Below, piece after piece: positions 18,201-26,289 of a stretch of 64,000 nt of DNA; positions within the stretch are counted from its first letter, which is position 1, and each line of letters opens with the position of its first letter. The translations under genes were made by a program, and so were the position numbers. Below the pieces are notes generated by a model, which saw nothing but the letters and a program-made list of their open reading frames with translations, did not search any database and was not told the DNA's origin. This DNA is from Anaerolineae bacterium CG2_30_57_67 (GTDB lineage Bacteria; Chloroflexota; Anaerolineae; Anaerolineales; Villigracilaceae): NCBI GenBank assembly GCA_001872455.1, contig MNXJ01000003.1, positions 1-64,000 of the forward strand, in the 5' to 3' direction.

Positions 18201-18616
18201 AGAATGGGCGTATTGAAATTATCGGCGACCCAATGCGTTTTGTGGTCATAGTAAAACTTTACCAGGGTTGGCGCGCTGACTTCCAACGGAATATCGCCGC
18301 CGCCGCGCGCGGCATTTTTGCCGTAGTTTTCATCCCAGGTTCCGTTGAGGGCGGCTTTGTAACGCGGGCCCATTTTGTCGCTATCGTTACCGGGCCCAAT
18401 TTGGAACTCGCCCTGCCAGATGTCGTCTTCGGCGTCGTAGGTCAGCAAAGTCTGCTCACAGCCGGGAGTCCAGTCGCCGGGGCAACCCAACTCGCCCTGA
18501 TGCGTGCCGGGCAGGCCGACCATTTTCGGCGGCGGGGAGTCTTCGGCGCGGGCCGGCGAAGCCCAAACGCCGGTCAGAATAACGAGCAGAAAGAAGATGT
18601 TGAACCATTTTTTCAT
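15215..18616 (-). CDS. pulA: Secreted, membrane-anchored type I pullulanase
   Basis: 1133-aa extracellular alpha-1,6-glucan debranching enzyme. The signal peptide is at 1-25 (cleaved near ARA-ED). Two starch-associated modules follow (about 28-125 and 128-235), then inserted pullulanase domains with a CBM48-like part (VAFNGTVPSLSLWAPTAKSV). The GH13 catalytic domain contains YNWGYDPYHY-type (here FNWGYDPYHY), nucleophile Asp in GFRFDLMGHH, acid/base Glu in YGEGWNFGE and AHDNET. A C-terminal beta domain precedes one hydrophobic helix with a basic end (LLAGLFAAVWALKLRA), so the enzyme is held at the cell surface. AGGAGG precedes the ATG. It would free maltodextrins from pullulan or glycogen-like polymers. 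No sugar transporter is adjacent. Confidence 0.93.
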   Translation of the reverse strand: MKKWFNIFFLLVILTGVWASPARAEDSPPPKMVGLPGTHQGELGCPGDWTPGCEQTLLTYDAEDDIWQGEFQIGPGNDSDKMGPRYKAALNGTWDENYGKNAARGGGDIPLEVSAPTLVKFYYDHKTHWVADNFNTPILTAVGDFQQALGCAANNDPTCLRAWLQDPDGDGLFTFATRALKAGTYAVGVAKNEDSASLLVQSQSFTVKKDGDEIYFGYDPVKNEFTLSTDGAPRGNLAKQKAHWARRDLVLWNTVGSPKYTYSLFYSPEAALALTADGVSGGSEIPLEYLKAGADAEIKAKFPQLAAFTAFRVPQQSPETLTEILQSQIAMIVRDENGSVVDVTGVQIPGVLDDLFTFDGTLGVAFNGTVPSLSLWAPTAKSVSLILFDAPTGDSAAILPMERDSTSGVWTLVGEPAWAGKFYLYQVQVYVPSTGKIEKNLVTDPYSISLSMNSQRSQIVNLADAALQPDGWTATGKPPLAAPEDSVIYELHIRDFSISDSSVPENLRGTYLAFTVPNSNGMQHLRALAAAGLTHVHLLPVFDIASVNEDKSVWQTVDEATLAALPPDSDGQVTAVSAINGADGFNWGYDPYHYTTPEGSYATDPQGAARTREFREMVQALNQSGLRVVMDVVYNHTNASGQDEKSVLDKIVPGYYHRLNDEGRVETSTCCSNTASEHAMMRKLMVDSVITWARDYKVDGFRFDLMGHHMLADMQAVHAALDALTLEKDGVDGKSIYIYGEGWNFGEVANNARGVNATQQNIGGTGIGVFNDRLRDAVRGGGPFGDPREQGFATGLFFQPNGVENRSADMQKAKLLDTSDWIRISLAGNLADYSLTRANGDTVPARLVLYNGSAAGYTLDPQENIVYVSAHDNETLWDAIQLKAPENASLQERVRMNNLALSLVTFSQGVPFFHAGDDLLRSKSLDRNSYNSGDWFNKLDWTMETNNWGVGLPGEGRDKWDIFRPLLANPALKAGKPEISFAAAVFQENLKIRKSSPLFRLQTAEQVQQSLSFLNSGPQQTPGLIVMRLSDPANLDPNFAEIIVLFNANPEPVTFTAAELAGKKFELHPVQAASADEAVRRADFDSASGKFSMPGRTTAVFVLPKTPPLNPLWTALALLAGLFAAVWALKLRA

Positions 18617-18652
18617 TGAAAGACCTCCTGCAAAGATGAGGCAGTTTTACCA

Positions 18653-18690
18653 TAAAAAAATGCGGCGCAAGTCTTTTGACTTGCGCCGCA
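18653..18690 (-). terminator. Terminator after the CBS-domain gene
   Basis: On the minus strand TGCGGCGCAAGTC pairs with GACTTGCGCCGCA, followed by seven T. It separates the CBS gene from the pullulanase gene downstream. Confidence 0.9.
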
Positions 18691-18710
18691 GCGATAACCA
18701 GCGAACACGT

Positions 18711-19145
18711 TTACTGCCCGTGAATGTAATGCTCCAACTGCTTAATCATGAAATCGCGCTCGTGGATGGCGTCATAAAGCACATCGCCGACCGAGACCAC
18801 CCCGGCCAGTTTGCCGTTTTCCATCACCGGCAGGTGACGGATGCGTTTTTCGGTCATCAGCGCCATGCACTCTTCCACCGGCTGGGCGGCCTCGACATAC
18901 AAGACTTTTTCAGTCATGATGTCGCGCACCAGCGCGGTTGCGCTATTGCGACCTTGCAACTCCACTTTGCGGACGATGTCGCGCTCGGAGAGAATGCCGA
19001 CCACCTCGCCGCTTTCCATGACCAGCGCCGCGCCGATGTTGTGTTCGGCCATCATTTTCATCGCATCCAGCACGGTAGCGCTGGGCGCCAGCGAAAAAAT
19101 GGAATTGACCTTTTTGTTTTTGAGCAAATCACGAACGGTTGCCAT
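18711..19145 (-). CDS. Two-CBS-domain protein
   Basis: 144-aa protein made of one CBS pair (Bateman module). CBS1 is at about residues 8-65 (ATVLDAMKMMAEHNIGAALV, GILSERDIVRKV) and CBS2 at about 77-128 (DIMTEKVLYVEAAQPVEECM, RHLPVMENGKLAGVVSVGDV). It has no attached effector domain. Such proteins bind adenosine nucleotides and modulate partners, but the partner is not visible here. It ends at a strong terminator. Confidence 0.92.
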   Translation of the reverse strand: MATVRDLLKNKKVNSIFSLAPSATVLDAMKMMAEHNIGAALVMESGEVVGILSERDIVRKVELQGRNSATALVRDIMTEKVLYVEAAQPVEECMALMTEKRIRHLPVMENGKLAGVVSVGDVLYDAIHERDFMIKQLEHYIHGQ

Positions 19146-19226
19146 GTGAGCCTCCTGCGTTAAGTTGAAGTCAGTGTACCGAAAAGCAGGGACGTTGTCA
19201 ACAAAGTGAAAAAAGGCACGGGCGTT

Positions 19227-20372
19227 TTACTGCCCGACAAAAGTCGCTTCGACGGTCATGCCCCAGCGCAGGGCAGGGTCGCCATCTGTCAGGCGAATTT
19301 TGACAGTGTAAAGCACGTCGCCACCCTGCGTTTTGGAAGACTGGCCGATGGCGTCCACGACGCCATTCAATACCACACCGCTGAGCGCATCCGGGCGGAT
19401 TTCGACAGGTTGTCCAACGCTGACATTGACCACTTCCAATTCGGTTAAATCGCTGGTTTCAATCGTCCAGGCGCTCAAATCGGCCAGTTGAATTGCCCAG
19501 GTTTCCGGGCCAATCAACTGCCCAAGCGAAAGATTGACATCCGTAATCGTTCCGGCAAAGGGCGCCTGGAGCGAATAACCATCTAGCGCGGTTTGCGCGG
19601 CGGCGACCTGGGCATTGGCATTGTTCAGCCGGGCGTCAAGAATGGCTTGCTGTTCAGCGTTGGGGCCGGATTTCGTCAGGTCGTAGACGCGCAGGGCTTC
19701 GGCTTCGGCGGCCAGCGCAGAATCGAGCGCGGCGCGCGGGGCATCCACCTGGCGGCGCAGGTCTTCAATTTTCCGCAGCGCATCGTTGTAATTGGCTTCC
19801 GCGGTGCGCAAAGCATCTTCCGCGGTGCGGCGGGTGGGATTATCAGCCTTCAGGTCTTTGTATTTATCCAGCTCGGTCTGGGCATCGTCCATCAGCTTTT
19901 TCATATCGCTAACGGTGGCGTCGGCGGTGTCAATCTGGTCTTGAATGGTGTTGGGATTGATTTTTTCCCAGGCCAGCTGCGCCGTGGCGCGGGCCAATTG
20001 CGCCTGCTGATAAGTCGTCCAGGCCTGGGCGCGATTGAGCGCTTCATTGCGCAAAAATGCGTCAGAAGCTTGCTGCGCCTGCGTGAGTTCAAGATTCGCA
20101 GCGGTGACGGCGGCGGCGGCCTGTTCGCTGTCCGCCAGGCGGACGAGTACGTCGCCCGCCCGAACAGTCTGGCCCTCGCTGGCGAGAATTTCAGCCACTT
20201 TTCCGCGCACGGAAAAAGACAGTTTGACATCCGCCAAAGGGATGACATGCCCTTCCGCCACCACCGTGGTCGGGTTGGCTGTGGCAATCGGCGCGGGCGT
20301 CGCCTGCGGAGAAGCGCACGCCGCCAGCAGCAGGGAGAAAATCATCAGGGAGAAGAAGGTTAGTTTTTTCAT
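19227..20372 (-). CDS. HlyD/DevB-like adaptor lipoprotein of an ABC exporter
   Basis: 381-aa lipoprotein (lipobox SLLLAAC). A barrel-sandwich part is split around a long helical hairpin: SFSVRGKVAEILASEGQTVRAGDVLVRL (hybrid half) before, and GYSLQAPFAGTITDVNLSLGQ after. About 170 residues of Ala/Gln/Leu-rich coiled coil lie between (about 75-265), and a beta-barrel region closes the protein. It should act as the extracytoplasmic adaptor for the MacB-type permease encoded upstream (20605-23037). The 232-bp gap to that gene is filled by an octamer repeat array, but the genes share direction and logic. Confidence 0.88.
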   Translation of the reverse strand: MKKLTFFSLMIFSLLLAACASPQATPAPIATANPTTVVAEGHVIPLADVKLSFSVRGKVAEILASEGQTVRAGDVLVRLADSEQAAAAVTAANLELTQAQQASDAFLRNEALNRAQAWTTYQQAQLARATAQLAWEKINPNTIQDQIDTADATVSDMKKLMDDAQTELDKYKDLKADNPTRRTAEDALRTAEANYNDALRKIEDLRRQVDAPRAALDSALAAEAEALRVYDLTKSGPNAEQQAILDARLNNANAQVAAAQTALDGYSLQAPFAGTITDVNLSLGQLIGPETWAIQLADLSAWTIETSDLTELEVVNVSVGQPVEIRPDALSGVVLNGVVDAIGQSSKTQGGDVLYTVKIRLTDGDPALRWGMTVEATFVGQ

Positions 20373-20406
20373 GGAGTCTCTTTCGGTTAGTTGTTGTTCG
20401 GGGTTC

Positions 20407-20558
20407 CGGTTATTCAGTTGTTCGGTTGTCCAGTTATTCGGTTGTCCGGTTGTTCAGTTATTCGGTTGTCCGGTTGTTCAGTTATTCGGTTGTCCGGTTG
20501 TCCGGTTGTTCAGTTATTCGGTTGTTCAGTTATTCGGTTGTCCGGTTATTCGGTTGTC
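20407..20558. repeat. Octamer array, 19 units of CRGTTRTY
   Basis: Nineteen contiguous 8-bp units (cggttgtc, cggttgtt, cagttatt and variants) lie between the permease and adaptor genes. All positions vary only at R/Y sites. Because 8 is not a multiple of 3, all frames read a similar Leu/Phe/Gly/Cys/Pro/Val peptide, so the open frame across it is not a gene. Confidence 0.95.
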
Positions 20559-20604
20559 CGGTTTGAAGAATAGCGTTTATCATTCTGCATTCATCATTCT
20601 GCCT

Positions 20605-23037
20605 TTACTCATACGCCAGCACTTCGCGGATGGTAAGACGGGCGGCGTTGCGGGCGGGGACGACACTGGCCAGGGCGGAAAGCACAACCACCAAACCAAG
20701 CCAGATAAAATAGCCAAGCGGGGTAAATACTACGGTGATGGGGGTCTCAAAAACTGCCAAACTTACAATCGTGGAGAGCAAATAAGTAAATGGAACCGAA
20801 AGCGCCAGTCCCAACAGCCACGAAAGACTGCCAATCACCATGCCTTCCACAATCACCATGCGAATAATTTCGCCATCACCGGCGCCGATGGCGCGCATAA
20901 TGCCAATTTCGCGGGTGCGCTCCAGCACGTTCATGCTCATCGTACCGGTCAGCCCCATCGCGCCAACGACAGCCGTCAGCACGGCCATAATCAGCAGAAA
21001 AATAACCAAAATGTCGAGACTTTCCGTTGCGTTGTCGAGCGCCGAAAGGCCGGGACGCGCCTGACGCAGTTTGTAGCTGCTGGCGCGAAAATGCTGGTCA
21101 AGCGCCTCGCTCAGCGCCCGCTGATAGGGTTGGTCGTGGGTGTCTGTGACTACGCGAAAAGAAACGGAGCGGTTGGCAAGGTTGGCCTCGCGTGAAAAAT
21201 AGTCATACGTTCCGTAGGCAATCAACCCTTCGCGGTCAATAAACTTGAAAAAGCCCACCACCTGCCAGTGATCCGTGCGGCCATTGGTTTTAACCGTCAG
21301 CAGGTCGCCCGGTTTCAGGTTGGGAAAACTGCGCAGAATGCCCTCCGTCAGGGCAATTTGCTTGGTATCACCCGCCTGCACCCAGCGCCCGGCCACCGGC
21401 TGCGCGTCCACCATTTTGCTGCCCGCGGGCGGCGCCAGCACCGTCAGATTTTCGGCCACGCTCCCGTCGGGGAAAAGCACTTCAGCGGTGGCAAACGCCC
21501 AGCCTTCCACGTCCACCACGCCCGGCACCTGACGGGCAACATTCTCAATTTCGCTCAGGCGATAGGGTTTTTCAAAATCGAGGGTCACATCGGCGACGAA
21601 ATAATGGCCGACATTATCCATGTAATCAAACAGGGTTGTGCGCACGTTGAACACGGCGATGAAAATCGCGCCGCCCATCGTCAGCGTAAAGAGCGTCAAA
21701 ATCAGGCGATTTCTGCGCCGGAACGTGTTGCGCAGCGAAATGAGCAGCGGGCGCGGCAGATGGATTCCGCGCCGCAGAAGAGCTTGCGCCGCGCGAACCT
21801 GAAAATGTTCCCAGCGCGATTCGCGCTTTGCACCCGGCGTCGGCTTGCCCGCCGTTTCGCGGCCCGCTTCGCCGCTGATGGCGCTCAGCACCGTGATGCG
21901 TGACCCCTCGATCACCGGCGCAAACCCGGCCAGGAGCGGCACCAAAACGCCAATCGCAATTTGGATGATGAAAGCCATCGGCACAATGCGATAACCCAAC
22001 AGGCTGAATCCCAACTTATCGGCGATGAAAAGCGCCAGACCGTAAGCGCCCTGTCCGCCCGCCGGAACCGCTATCAGCAGCGCCAACAGGCCAAAAGCCA
22101 GAATCAGCACCAGGTACATGCCAAAAATCTGATTGGCGCGCCCGCCAATCAGTTTCATCACGCCGATGTGGCGCAGATGCTGGTTGAGCAAGGCCGCCAG
22201 CGTGTTGGCAATCAGCGACGAAGACAGAAAGACAATCAGAATGCCGAGCGCCATCAAAATACCGAGGATGGCATTGACCGTGGAAGCGAGCGGATGTTCG
22301 TTGGTGAGCGCGATGCGGGAACGCGAAACGTCTTTGCCATTTTTCTCAATGCGCGAAACCAGATCAGCGGAAACGTTGCGGATGTGGGCTTCATCATTTT
22401 TGCCGCTGTCAACTGTGGCGTAGACGCGGTTGAAGGCGTCGGGCTGGCGCAGCGTGGGCAAAGTGGACATGGTCACATAAACGAAGGGCGGGGCCAGAAA
22501 ATCGTCCGCGCCGGTCGTGGGGTCTTGCACAATGCCCACCACTTTCAACGTTTGCGTCGAGCCGTCCGAAAGTTCAAATACCAGGTCTTCGCCAACCGCC
22601 ACCTGAAATTCCTTCAAAACCTTCTTCTCGACCACCACTTCACGTTTGCCGGGCAGGGGCGCGCCGCTGATGGGCGTCAGCAGATTGATGTCGTTTTTCT
22701 TAAAGTCATCCACCGCAACAATATCGAGCGCCGCCCACTGCGTGGAATTGACCGGGCGAGCGCGAATGGCAAAAATGCGCCGCCCAACTGCGCTTTCAAT
22801 GTCGGGCGCGTTCTGCACCGAGGTTAGAAAATCGCGGTCGAAATCTTCCATGCGCAGTTCGATGTTGGCCGGGTGATTGGCGGCGTAGCTGGCGCTCATA
22901 TCATTTTTGATGATGACATACGCGCCAGAAATCACCCCAATCGAAAAAACGCCAACGGCAATCGAAAAAACCACCAGCAGGGTGCGGGTTTTGTTATCCC
23001 ACAAATCGGAAAGGACTTTACGCCAACGAGGTTTCAT
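20605..23037 (-). CDS. MacB/FtsX-type ABC transporter permease, large
   Basis: 810-aa permease. An N-terminal helix (TLLVVFSIAVGVFSIGVISGAY, about 18-40) and a MacB-like extracellular domain (about 45-255) come first. Three helices (about 265-290, 310-335, 352-380) follow, then a second half with a helix near 440-460, another external domain (about 470-665) and a C-terminal FtsX domain (VFLLIMAVLTAVVGAMGLTG, MVIGSLSWLLGLALSVP, LGYFIWLGLVVVLSALASVVPA). It carries the typical EIGIMRAIGAGDGEI coupling helix. This two-FtsX layout fits export or extraction of lipids, peptides or lipoproteins with MacB-like ATPases. It follows two ATPase genes in the same transcript. Confidence 0.9.
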   Translation of the reverse strand: MKPRWRKVLSDLWDNKTRTLLVVFSIAVGVFSIGVISGAYVIIKNDMSASYAANHPANIELRMEDFDRDFLTSVQNAPDIESAVGRRIFAIRARPVNSTQWAALDIVAVDDFKKNDINLLTPISGAPLPGKREVVVEKKVLKEFQVAVGEDLVFELSDGSTQTLKVVGIVQDPTTGADDFLAPPFVYVTMSTLPTLRQPDAFNRVYATVDSGKNDEAHIRNVSADLVSRIEKNGKDVSRSRIALTNEHPLASTVNAILGILMALGILIVFLSSSLIANTLAALLNQHLRHIGVMKLIGGRANQIFGMYLVLILAFGLLALLIAVPAGGQGAYGLALFIADKLGFSLLGYRIVPMAFIIQIAIGVLVPLLAGFAPVIEGSRITVLSAISGEAGRETAGKPTPGAKRESRWEHFQVRAAQALLRRGIHLPRPLLISLRNTFRRRNRLILTLFTLTMGGAIFIAVFNVRTTLFDYMDNVGHYFVADVTLDFEKPYRLSEIENVARQVPGVVDVEGWAFATAEVLFPDGSVAENLTVLAPPAGSKMVDAQPVAGRWVQAGDTKQIALTEGILRSFPNLKPGDLLTVKTNGRTDHWQVVGFFKFIDREGLIAYGTYDYFSREANLANRSVSFRVVTDTHDQPYQRALSEALDQHFRASSYKLRQARPGLSALDNATESLDILVIFLLIMAVLTAVVGAMGLTGTMSMNVLERTREIGIMRAIGAGDGEIIRMVIVEGMVIGSLSWLLGLALSVPFTYLLSTIVSLAVFETPITVVFTPLGYFIWLGLVVVLSALASVVPARNAARLTIREVLAYE

Positions 23038-23062
23038 GGTTGTTCATTCTAAATTGGTAACT

Positions 23063-24124
23063 TTATTTTCCATCGCCCACGCGATGCTGGACAATGCGAG
23101 TGAGGGCCGCCTCGGTAAGCGGGGAATCTTTGAGCGCGGCGAGCAGCGCCTCGTGCGGAATAGCCAGCAGTTCCAGCGAGGCGTCAGGCGCGGCGCAAAC
23201 GGTGGCGACGGCTTTTCCGCCCCGCAGCAGTTCCACTTCGCCGAAAAATTCTCCCGCGGCCAGACGCGCCACGGCGGAAGCGTGTTTTTTGCGCTCGATG
23301 GAAACTTCAGCCTGACCGGAAACGACGATGTACAGTTGGTCGACATGCTGGTCGCGGCTGAGGACAACCTTGCCAGGGGCAACGGTCTGCCGGACAGACT
23401 GTTTGGTGAGCGCCAACATTTGACGGTGCGAAAGCAGCGGGAAGGCCTGCGCCAGAGTCTCGTTAACCACTTCGCCATCCGAGATGATGATCGTGCGGCT
23501 GGTGCGTTCTGTCAGGCTGGGGTCATGCGTCACCATGACGACAGTCTTGCCTTGTTCGGCAAAATGCTGAAAGAGTTCGATGACGATGTCAGCGGTGCGC
23601 GTGTCGAGGTTGCCGGTCGGCTCATCCGCCACCAGCAAAGGCGGGTCATTGGCAAGGGCGCGCGCCAGTGCGGCCAACTGCTGTTGACCGGTGGAAACTG
23701 CCAGCGGAAGTTTTCCAGCCTGCTTTTCCAACCCAACCAGAGTCAGCAATTCCAGCGCGCGACGCGGACGTTCATCCACATCGTACATGCCGACGTAATC
23801 CATCGGCAGCATGACGTTCTCCAGCAGGGTCAGCATCGGCAAAAGTTGGAAAAACTGAAAGACAATGCCCATGTTTTTTCCACGCCATAACGAGCGCTTG
23901 CTTTCGCTCATGGCGTATAAATCCGTTGCGCCAATAAAAACTTTTCCGGCGGTGGGGCGGTCAATGCCGGTCATCATGTTGAGCAGGGTGCTTTTGCCGC
24001 TGCCCGATTTGCCAATGATGGCGACGAACTGACCTTTTTCAATGGTCAGGTCAACGCCTTTGAGCACGGTAAATTCACCGGCGGCGTTTTTAAAGGTTTT
24101 GACAACTTGTTGAATGGCAATCAT
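23063..24124 (-). CDS. ABC ATPase fused to a cyclic-nucleotide-binding domain
   Basis: 353 aa. The LolD/MacB-type ATPase (residues 1-220) has Walker [11 protein letters not shown]-loop [10 protein letters not shown], Walker [13 protein letters not shown] and the H-loop VTHD. The signature motif is degenerate: [15 protein letters not shown] instead of [15 protein letters not shown]. From about residue 235 a cNMP-binding domain follows ([39 protein letters not shown]). This resembles the regulatory fold of CRP and suggests nucleotide-gated transport, though the phosphate-binding cassette (GE.ALL..) is only partly matched. It sits between a canonical ATPase gene and the permease gene, so the two ATPases may form an asymmetric dimer. 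Confidence 0.9.
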   Translation of the reverse strand: MIAIQQVVKTFKNAAGEFTVLKGVDLTIEKGQFVAIIGKSGSGKSTLLNMMTGIDRPTAGKVFIGATDLYAMSESKRSLWRGKNMGIVFQFFQLLPMLTLLENVMLPMDYVGMYDVDERPRRALELLTLVGLEKQAGKLPLAVSTGQQQLAALARALANDPPLLVADEPTGNLDTRTADIVIELFQHFAEQGKTVVMVTHDPSLTERTSRTIIISDGEVVNETLAQAFPLLSHRQMLALTKQSVRQTVAPGKVVLSRDQHVDQLYIVVSGQAEVSIERKKHASAVARLAAGEFFGEVELLRGGKAVATVCAAPDASLELLAIPHEALLAALKDSPLTEAALTRIVQHRVGDGK

Positions 24125-24140
24125 ATGAAAAATGAGTACA

Positions 24141-24866
24141 TCACGAGATGATTTCGCCTTCGGACAGCACCAAATGGCGATTGAAGCGCGGCATCAGGCC
24201 GGTGTCGTGCGTCACCATGACGATGGTCTTGCCGCGCGTCACAAGTTTCTCAAAAACATCGAAAATATGGTCGGCGGTGACCGAGTCGAGGCTGCCAGTC
24301 GGCTCATCGGCCACCAAAATCGGCGGGTCATTCGCCAGCGCGCGGGCAATGGCGACGCGCTGCTGCTGTCCGCCGGAGATGTACGCGGGCAATTTGTTGG
24401 CGTGTTCGGGAATTTCCACCAGTTCAAGCAGTTCCATCGCGCGGCGGCGGCTCTCGCGCGGACGGTACAGGCCGCACAAATCCATCGGTAGCAGGATATT
24501 TTCCAGCAAGGTCAGCATGGGCAAAAGTTGGAAGGACTGATAAATCACGCCCATTGTGCGCCCGCGCCACAAGGCCAGGTCGTTTTCGCTCAGATGATGA
24601 ACGGAGACATCGCGCCCGGCGCGTATAAGCACTTCGCCGCTGGTCAGGTGGTCTACACCGGTAATCATATTCAGTAAAGTGCTTTTGCCTGCGCCTGATT
24701 TGCCGACAATGCCAAAAAACTCGCCGGCGTTGATGGCAAGGTTAATCCCGCGCAAAGCCGGAAATTCCCCGGCTTCGGTGGCATAAATTTTGCTGACATC
24801 AAGCAGTTCAATCAGAGCAGAAGAAGTTGCAGACACACAGGGCCTCAAGATTTTTTCGCTGGACAA
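24141..24866 (-). CDS. ABC transporter ATP-binding protein (MacB/LolD type)
   Basis: Up to 241 aa with a TTG start at 24866. A GTG at 24836 is an alternative, as the conserved part begins at [18 protein letters not shown]. All motifs are canonical: Walker [11 protein letters not shown]-loop [10 protein letters not shown], signature [14 protein letters not shown], Walker [13 protein letters not shown] and VTHD. It is the first gene of a four-gene exporter unit (two ATPases, permease, adaptor) and is divergent from the tetR-type gene, which probably controls it through the shared 116-bp spacer. Confidence 0.9.
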   Translation of the reverse strand: MSSEKILRPCVSATSSALIELLDVSKIYATEAGEFPALRGINLAINAGEFFGIVGKSGAGKSTLLNMITGVDHLTSGEVLIRAGRDVSVHHLSENDLALWRGRTMGVIYQSFQLLPMLTLLENILLPMDLCGLYRPRESRRRAMELLELVEIPEHANKLPAYISGGQQQRVAIARALANDPPILVADEPTGSLDSVTADHIFDVFEKLVTRGKTIVMVTHDTGLMPRFNRHLVLSEGEIIS

Positions 24867-24873
24867 TGTCCAT

Positions 24874-24913
24874 AAATAGACTTATTCCAAAATTAGACTT
24901 TGTCTATTATAAT
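24874..24913. promoter_or_regulatory. Putative TetR operator and promoter
   Basis: The divergent spacer holds TAGAC-TTT-GTCTA (about 24894-24906), an additional AATAGAC near 24876 that is inverted relative to GTCTATT, and a perfect TATAAT at 24908-24913 on the plus strand. The palindrome immediately precedes the -10 of the regulator gene and lies within 40 bp of the ATPase start, where a bound repressor would block both directions. Confidence 0.5.
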
Positions 24914-24982
24914 TACAGTTACCCGCCTGTCAAGGCGCACGCAAATTTTCTATCAAAATTTTAATCTCTGCAGCGAGGCGAT

Positions 24983-25648
24983 ATGGAAGAAAAAAACAAA
25001 ACCGATCGGCGCATTGTGCGCACCCGGCAGGCATTGCGCCAGGCGCTGATGGATTTAGTCCGCGAAAAGGGCTACGAAAACGTTTCAGTGGAGGAAATCA
25101 CCCAGCGCGCCGATCTCGGGCGGGCAACTTTTTACCTGCATTATCACGACAAAGAAGAGTTGCTGCTGGATGAGTTCAGCGAAATGGCGCGCGAGCGGGT
25201 GCAAGCGCTTTCGGCCATTCCCTTTTCGCAATGGCTGCCGGCGCTGGAAGATGGCAGCCTAGTCAGCGAAAATAAAGCCGCGCCGCCATTTTTGTTGATT
25301 TTCCAGCACGTTACCGAAAACGCGCAGTTGTACCAAATTCTGCTCAAAAACCAGAGCTCCAATCGCATTGCCGAGCGCATCCGCGCGATTGTGACGCAGT
25401 CCATCAACGATTTTGTGCAGGCCAAGGTGGACAGCGATGACCCGATTCCACTGTTTGCGGAAATTCCGGTGGATTTGCTGGCGGCCTTCTTCTACGGCGC
25501 ATTGGTCAGCAGTATTGCCTGGTGGCTGGAAAACCCCGCCTACTCTGCCGAGGAGATGACGCGCATGTTTCAGCGCATGTTTTTGCCCGGCGCCCAGCGC
25601 GTCATCGCGGCGAAAATCAGCGACTTGCCCACCACCAAAAATCTCTGA
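24983..25648 (+). CDS. TetR-family transcriptional regulator
   Basis: 221 aa. The N-terminal helix-turn-helix (RRIVRTRQALRQALMDLVRE, EEITQRADLGRATFYLHYHDKEELL) is typical, and the C-terminal part (about 75-215) is the ligand-binding and dimerisation region. GAGG precedes the ATG. It probably represses the divergent exporter operon and possibly the co-directional exporter genes downstream (26282-28181). The inducing ligand is unknown; exporter-linked TetR proteins usually sense toxic compounds. Confidence 0.92.
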   Translation: MEEKNKTDRRIVRTRQALRQALMDLVREKGYENVSVEEITQRADLGRATFYLHYHDKEELLLDEFSEMARERVQALSAIPFSQWLPALEDGSLVSENKAAPPFLLIFQHVTENAQLYQILLKNQSSNRIAERIRAIVTQSINDFVQAKVDSDDPIPLFAEIPVDLLAAFFYGALVSSIAWWLENPAYSAEEMTRMFQRMFLPGAQRVIAAKISDLPTTKNL

Positions 25649-25683
25649 TAGGATTCGATAGCCCAACACACTACAATCAGCCC

Positions 25684-26289
25684 ATGAGCAAACAGACTCT
25701 CCTCACCTTCAACGCCCCCGCGCCCGATGTGCAGGTTTTTACCCTCACTGGCGCACCGATAAAACTCTCCGCCTTCTGGCAGGATGCGCCACTGGTGCTG
25801 GCCTTCACCCGTCATTTTGGCTGCCCGCAATGCAAAGAGATGATGGATGAACTGCACGACCTGCGCCCGCAGTTGGAACAACGCGGACTGCGCCTGGTGA
25901 TTGTCACCCAAGGCACGCCGGAACAGGCCGCCGCTTTTTGCGCCGAGCGCGCCCCCGGCGCAACCTGCCTGGCCGACCCCGAACGGCTGGCCTACGCCGC
26001 CTACGGGCTGAGTCGCGGTTCAGTCTGGCAAACCCTGCTTTCGCCGCGCATCTGGCAGTCCAACCGCCGCCTGAAGCGCGAGAAAAACTTCTCGCCCGAG
26101 GTTCCGCCCGCAGGGCAAGACGCCTTTGTCAGCTCGGGCACGTTTGTCATCGGGCGCGATGGGCGCATCCGCCTGCCATATTATTATCAGGATATCGCCG
26201 ACCATCCACCCGCCGATTTGCTTTTGCACGGGCTGATGGGCATGAGCTGGAACGACCCGCTCGAAGGAAGCCTGAAACCCAATGAATAA
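25684..26289 (+). CDS. Peroxiredoxin-like (AhpC/TSA-type, thioredoxin fold) protein
   Basis: 201 aa from the ATG at 25684. Thioredoxin-fold pattern: FNAPAPDVQVFTLTGAPIKL, then the active region LAFTRHFGCPQCKEMM with a CPQC motif, and later FVIGRDGRIRLPYYY. It matches the PRX-like/AhpC-TSA_2 group, whose members are thiol oxidoreductases of unsure substrate. A TACAAT six nt before the ATG suggests a leaderless transcript. The 3' end overlaps the next permease gene by 8 bp. Confidence 0.85.
   Translation: MSKQTLLTFNAPAPDVQVFTLTGAPIKLSAFWQDAPLVLAFTRHFGCPQCKEMMDELHDLRPQLEQRGLRLVIVTQGTPEQAAAFCAERAPGATCLADPERLAYAAYGLSRGSVWQTLLSPRIWQSNRRLKREKNFSPEVPPAGQDAFVSSGTFVIGRDGRIRLPYYYQDIADHPPADLLLHGLMGMSWNDPLEGSLKPNE

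Noticed and set aside
20391..20573. Possible CRISPR or peptide-repeat gene
   Set aside because: Units are contiguous 8-mers without spacers, and all frames read similar repeats, so it is neither a CRISPR array nor a gene.
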